Origin: Nissolia schottii
Taxonomy: Eukaryota > Streptophyta > Magnoliopsida > Fabales > Fabaceae
NCBI GenBank assembly: GCA_003254905.1
Contig: QANU01109758.1
Coordinates: 180,648-244,647, forward strand
Length of the DNA: 64,000 bases
Direction of reading: 5' to 3'
Shown here: piece by piece, positions 60,566-64,000 of the stretch
How positions within the stretch are numbered: the first letter of the stretch is position 1
Layout: every line of letters starts with the position of its first letter
The notes under the pieces: model-generated
What the model saw: only the letters and a program-made list of their open reading frames with translations
The model's database searches: none
Told to the model about the DNA's origin: nothing
Program-made: the position numbers and the translations under genes

Positions 60566-63500
60566 CAATATTTGTACATAGTGTAATAGATGCCCAAATT
60601 GGTATGTAGTGACTACAGTTGAAATTAGTGTGGTTATCTTAGTTATGTAAATATAGAGTGTGATATTAACTTAGAATGAATATGCACTGCCTAGAAAAGA
60701 TAGCATATTGATTCAACACTTACATAAATAAAATCTAAACTTATTTAAATGGTGATCTCACATGTCAATTCACGAATCTAAATCTCTGTACAAATAATAG
60801 AATTTATACATTATGGACGAATGCAGTCACAATGAAACACTAACACGTGTCCATTTTGCTTTCTATGGGTGTAATCGATTATTGGTTTCAATTTATGTAT
60901 ATATGTTAATATATATTCCAAATGGATGCAGACATCAAAGGATTTTTACCCCGGAGCAGATATGGCTCTATTCATAATATATAAACTGTACTTTTCATTT
61001 TAAGTGAGATTCCGGTGCTAAGTCATACAAGTGGATTGCTTATTGAAGTGAAATACAAATACTAACGAGATTACACAATTTGGAAATACACACAAGTAAG
61101 ATGTTTCTGTGCACAATTCTCATATGTGGCTTCTTTTGCTTGAGTATGATGCTTTTGGACTCCTTGACTCGTTCATCTGCACACACAAAGTAATAAAAAA
61201 AGAAGCCAATCAAGATCCGAAATAATCAGCAATGCTAGTGCTAAATCCTAGTGCATCATTACTCTATCTCAGAGCATGACATAATCTTACAGTATTGTCA
61301 TCCAGCCACTAAGAAAAGAACACCAAGAACATAACACAGAAGCCACATGCCTTTGCAAAATGTAATCACCCCTTCAACATTAGGAATTCTACTTTGACTA
61401 CTCTAAATATTTTTAAATCAAGACTTAGGTGATGCGAATCTTTGTCTCACGGCACAAGCTATCTTCCATTCGCCACTACACCAAACCATCAATTATCTTC
61501 TGCCTGACCTTGATATATGGTATAAAACCTCTTTCTGTCATCGCCATTGCAACCTTTCCAGCCATAACATACGTTTCTCCAAGCACCCTTCAATAACTTG
61601 CCCTTGTACTTTTTGGGGTAATGAAGAAAAGAATGAAAAAAGGATCAGGTTTTGAACATTGGCTGGACTCCAAGGGAATGAGAAGGTCAGGGATTTTAAC
61701 ATAGTTTTTGGCTTCTACTTCAGCTCTAACATCTTCCTCAAGCTTTTGCAATGATGACACGGAACGAGGTGAAGTGCACTGGTTCAAAATAGGGCTTGAA
61801 TGAAGAAGCAGCATGTGGTGCATTGTGGGGCACCTTGTGACACAAGGAACATGAATCCTGCAGAAAAATACTTAATTTGATCTGTAGGGGCAAATGACTA
61901 GAGGGATTTGTATGGCACAAACAGAAAGAGACAAATGCAAAGATGTGCCCAAGAACTGATTTTTTATTTTTATTTTTATTTTCTAAAAAGCATTTTATAT
62001 TAATGATTTTGTCATGTTCCATGAAGACTTTTAGTTTAGACATTTTATCAAACACGTTGTGGGCAACCTATCAAATTACTTTGCACACAATAAGAGTTGT
62101 CCCCTCATTAAAAGCTGCTTCTTAGCTAAAAAGCGCAGATATACTGTGGTTTTACCCTCTCCCAATTATATCTTGTCTGTTATCTCTACTCATCAAATGC
62201 AACACACTAATGGTAAACATCTGCAAGAAAATAATTTTCTTATTCTTTTGCTTTGTCCATATTGTTAAATGTTAGAGAATAAAAGAGAAGCCACCATCAA
62301 CTTCACTCAACAGCTTAAACATTTTTAATCTAGAAAAATTAGAAAGCCTAGCTTAATCCGTTCACAGTTTAAAAGAAATACTAACACGAATTGTTGGTTA
62401 TTAAATGAGGAAATGTCTAACTGATTAGACAAGAACCATGGCATATATAGCACTTGCAGTAATGTCTTTATTATTTTTTAATAATGAGCCATTGCATTGG
62501 GCACCAAAAAATAATAGAGTTGTTGTATAGTGTTTTTGTTTTTTGCTTTTATTTATTTTGCCCTAATTTTCACTCTATAAAAATATTAATTCTGTGTCAC
62601 TTTTATTCTATAAAATATTATCTTTAAAAAATTGAAAAAATTATTTTATACTCTCATCCAAAAATAAAATAACATATTACAAGATATTAAAATAAAGTAG
62701 TTTATAAATAAGTTAATTTTTTTTAATTTAAAAAATATGTGAGGTCATTGTAGAGATTAAAGTCTCTTTTATTGGAGTGAAGAGTCTCACTTTTGATCTC
62801 TTGATATCTTTTATGACGCAATATTGATGTAGCTTAGAATGTGACAATGATTGGAACCTAAGAAGTATCAACGCTAACACGAACACAAGACAAGACATAT
62901 ATAGGTATAAAATTAAATATTTATAATAATAACTTAATATTTTCATTAATATCAAATTACTAATTTTTAATACTTTTCAACCCCCTTTCAAAATATATGG
63001 AACATTTAAGATATTTTCATTTTGTTAATTTTCTAAGAATTCATATTATTATAAATTATTTAATATTTAAAATATTTTTTACTTGGACACGGTACAGACA
63101 TGGCTCAAAAAAACTTTCAAATACAACTCAAGAGACACACTTAGATATAACTAATTATGATTTTTTTTTATTTAGACACTTTCAAATATGTGTGACAAGT
63201 GTATTAGATAAGTATCTTTATGCGTGTCACTATCTAAGTGCACAGCTCGTAAAGTATTTGTGCTTCCTAGGTAGGAATAGAAGTGAAATCCAAAGAGGGA
63301 GCCGAAGATGTTCTTAAGAGAATTCTCTTAGTAGTGGTTCGTATTTATTATGACGACTCATAGAGATAGACCCTATCCTCTGATTATTTTCACACTTTCC
63401 TCACAAGTTTACAACATGATGACAGTTTGAACTAGATACAAAATTGAATTACAAACCAAAATTAAAGCCAGAGCTACCAAATCAACACAAAATGCTCTTC

Positions 63501-64000
63501 CAAAAAGTACCAAAAACCAAAACAAAGATAACCGCAGTGAGATCAATCAAGCATCCTATCACTTCTTGCTAAATCGTTTTTTACCCCTCTTATTTATTTT
63601 TATTTTTTTTCTGGGCTGCTCATACTCATCGAAAAATGGATTCTAACAACTATAAGGGCTTCTTAATTTTTTTCCATTAAACAACTCTTAGATTTTGTGT
63701 CCGGATCCTACATTATATCTTGTCCTCAACGAAAGCTTCATAATCACCCTTCTCGAAAGATTTAACTAACGGAGCTACCTTGCTCTATAAAATTTTATTT
63801 TGTCATCATAATCTTGGTAATATATTCATTGAACTAGATTGAATAGTCATCAATACAATCAACTAGGTCTATAATTTCATTTTTATGCCATAAGAAAAAT
63901 ATGAAAAATCTTCGAGCTTAAGTTACACATGAACATCTTGAATCATGGGAATCAAGTATTCCTTAACCTAATTCCAAATTCTTGAATTTGATGATATATA
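60566..64000. other. 3' flank of the MATH gene and intergenic sequence
   Basis: No gene recognised with support. Minus-strand frames at 61590-61823 and 61738-62055 overlap and show no known domain; a splice acceptor-like TTCTGCAG precedes DSCSLCHKVPH near 61857. The far right (63680-63790, minus) faintly resembles a gypsy chromodomain tail. 62500-63100 is very AT-rich. Confidence 0.45.

Noticed and set aside
61590-62055. Overlapping minus-strand frames with CxxC-like DSCSLC
   Set aside because: No known domain, short, and no supporting neighbouring exon; could be part of a gene extending elsewhere but unsupported.
63680-63790. Faint gypsy chromodomain-tail similarity on the minus strand
   Set aside because: Only about a dozen residues of weak resemblance; not enough to annotate.

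Overview
The window is nuclear DNA of a flowering plant. It is AT-rich, its genes carry many short GT-AG introns, and it is full of plant transposons. The INNER NO OUTER-like protein reads closest, from memory, to legume YABBY proteins, so a legume (Fabaceae) is the best guess; this is an inference. There is an assembly gap at 726-844 and single N calls at 28870 and 44367. I found no organelle, bacterial or CRISPR features and no defence system. What I can offer is exon-level models for the host genes and a detailed repeat map.

Layout. 1-24,000 is a repeat-rich block. A Ty1/copia element whose 5' LTR is cut by the window edge lies inside the transposase gene of a decayed Mutator-like element (5346-7227). 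After it come a copia fossil (about 8590-9190), a TG-rich degenerate tandem array, two Stowaway-like MITEs of nearly equal length, a 3.2-kb solo LTR with an exact 5-bp target duplication (14462-17664), and several hAT-like and fold-back elements.

24,157-27,830 holds the ATP-citrate lyase A subunit gene on the minus strand (12 coding exons, 423 residues). 27,830-36,400 is intergenic, with an RNase H fragment, an old gypsy-type LTR and a MITE. 36,450-40,081 (minus) is a rolling-stone-like multi-pass membrane protein gene (8 coding exons, 331 residues). 42,358-42,825 (plus) is an intronless ubiquitin-eS31 (RPS27a) fusion gene with telo-box and site II promoter motifs. 49,569-51,380 (plus) is an INNER NO OUTER-type YABBY gene (7 exons, 212 residues). 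56,566-57,455 (plus) is a proteasome assembly chaperone 4 homologue (5 exons, 149 residues), preceded by a single HAT1/HAG2-like exon. 58,425-60,565 (plus) is a tandem-MATH-domain gene (318 residues) whose first coding exon is only 16 nt. The right edge has no gene I can support.

The genes do not form a pathway. They cover cytosolic acetyl-CoA supply, an unknown membrane protein, translation and ubiquitin supply, ovule integument identity, proteasome assembly and a TRAF-like adaptor. All multi-exon models were built by hand. In each one the exon lengths sum to an intact frame and every intron is GT-AG.
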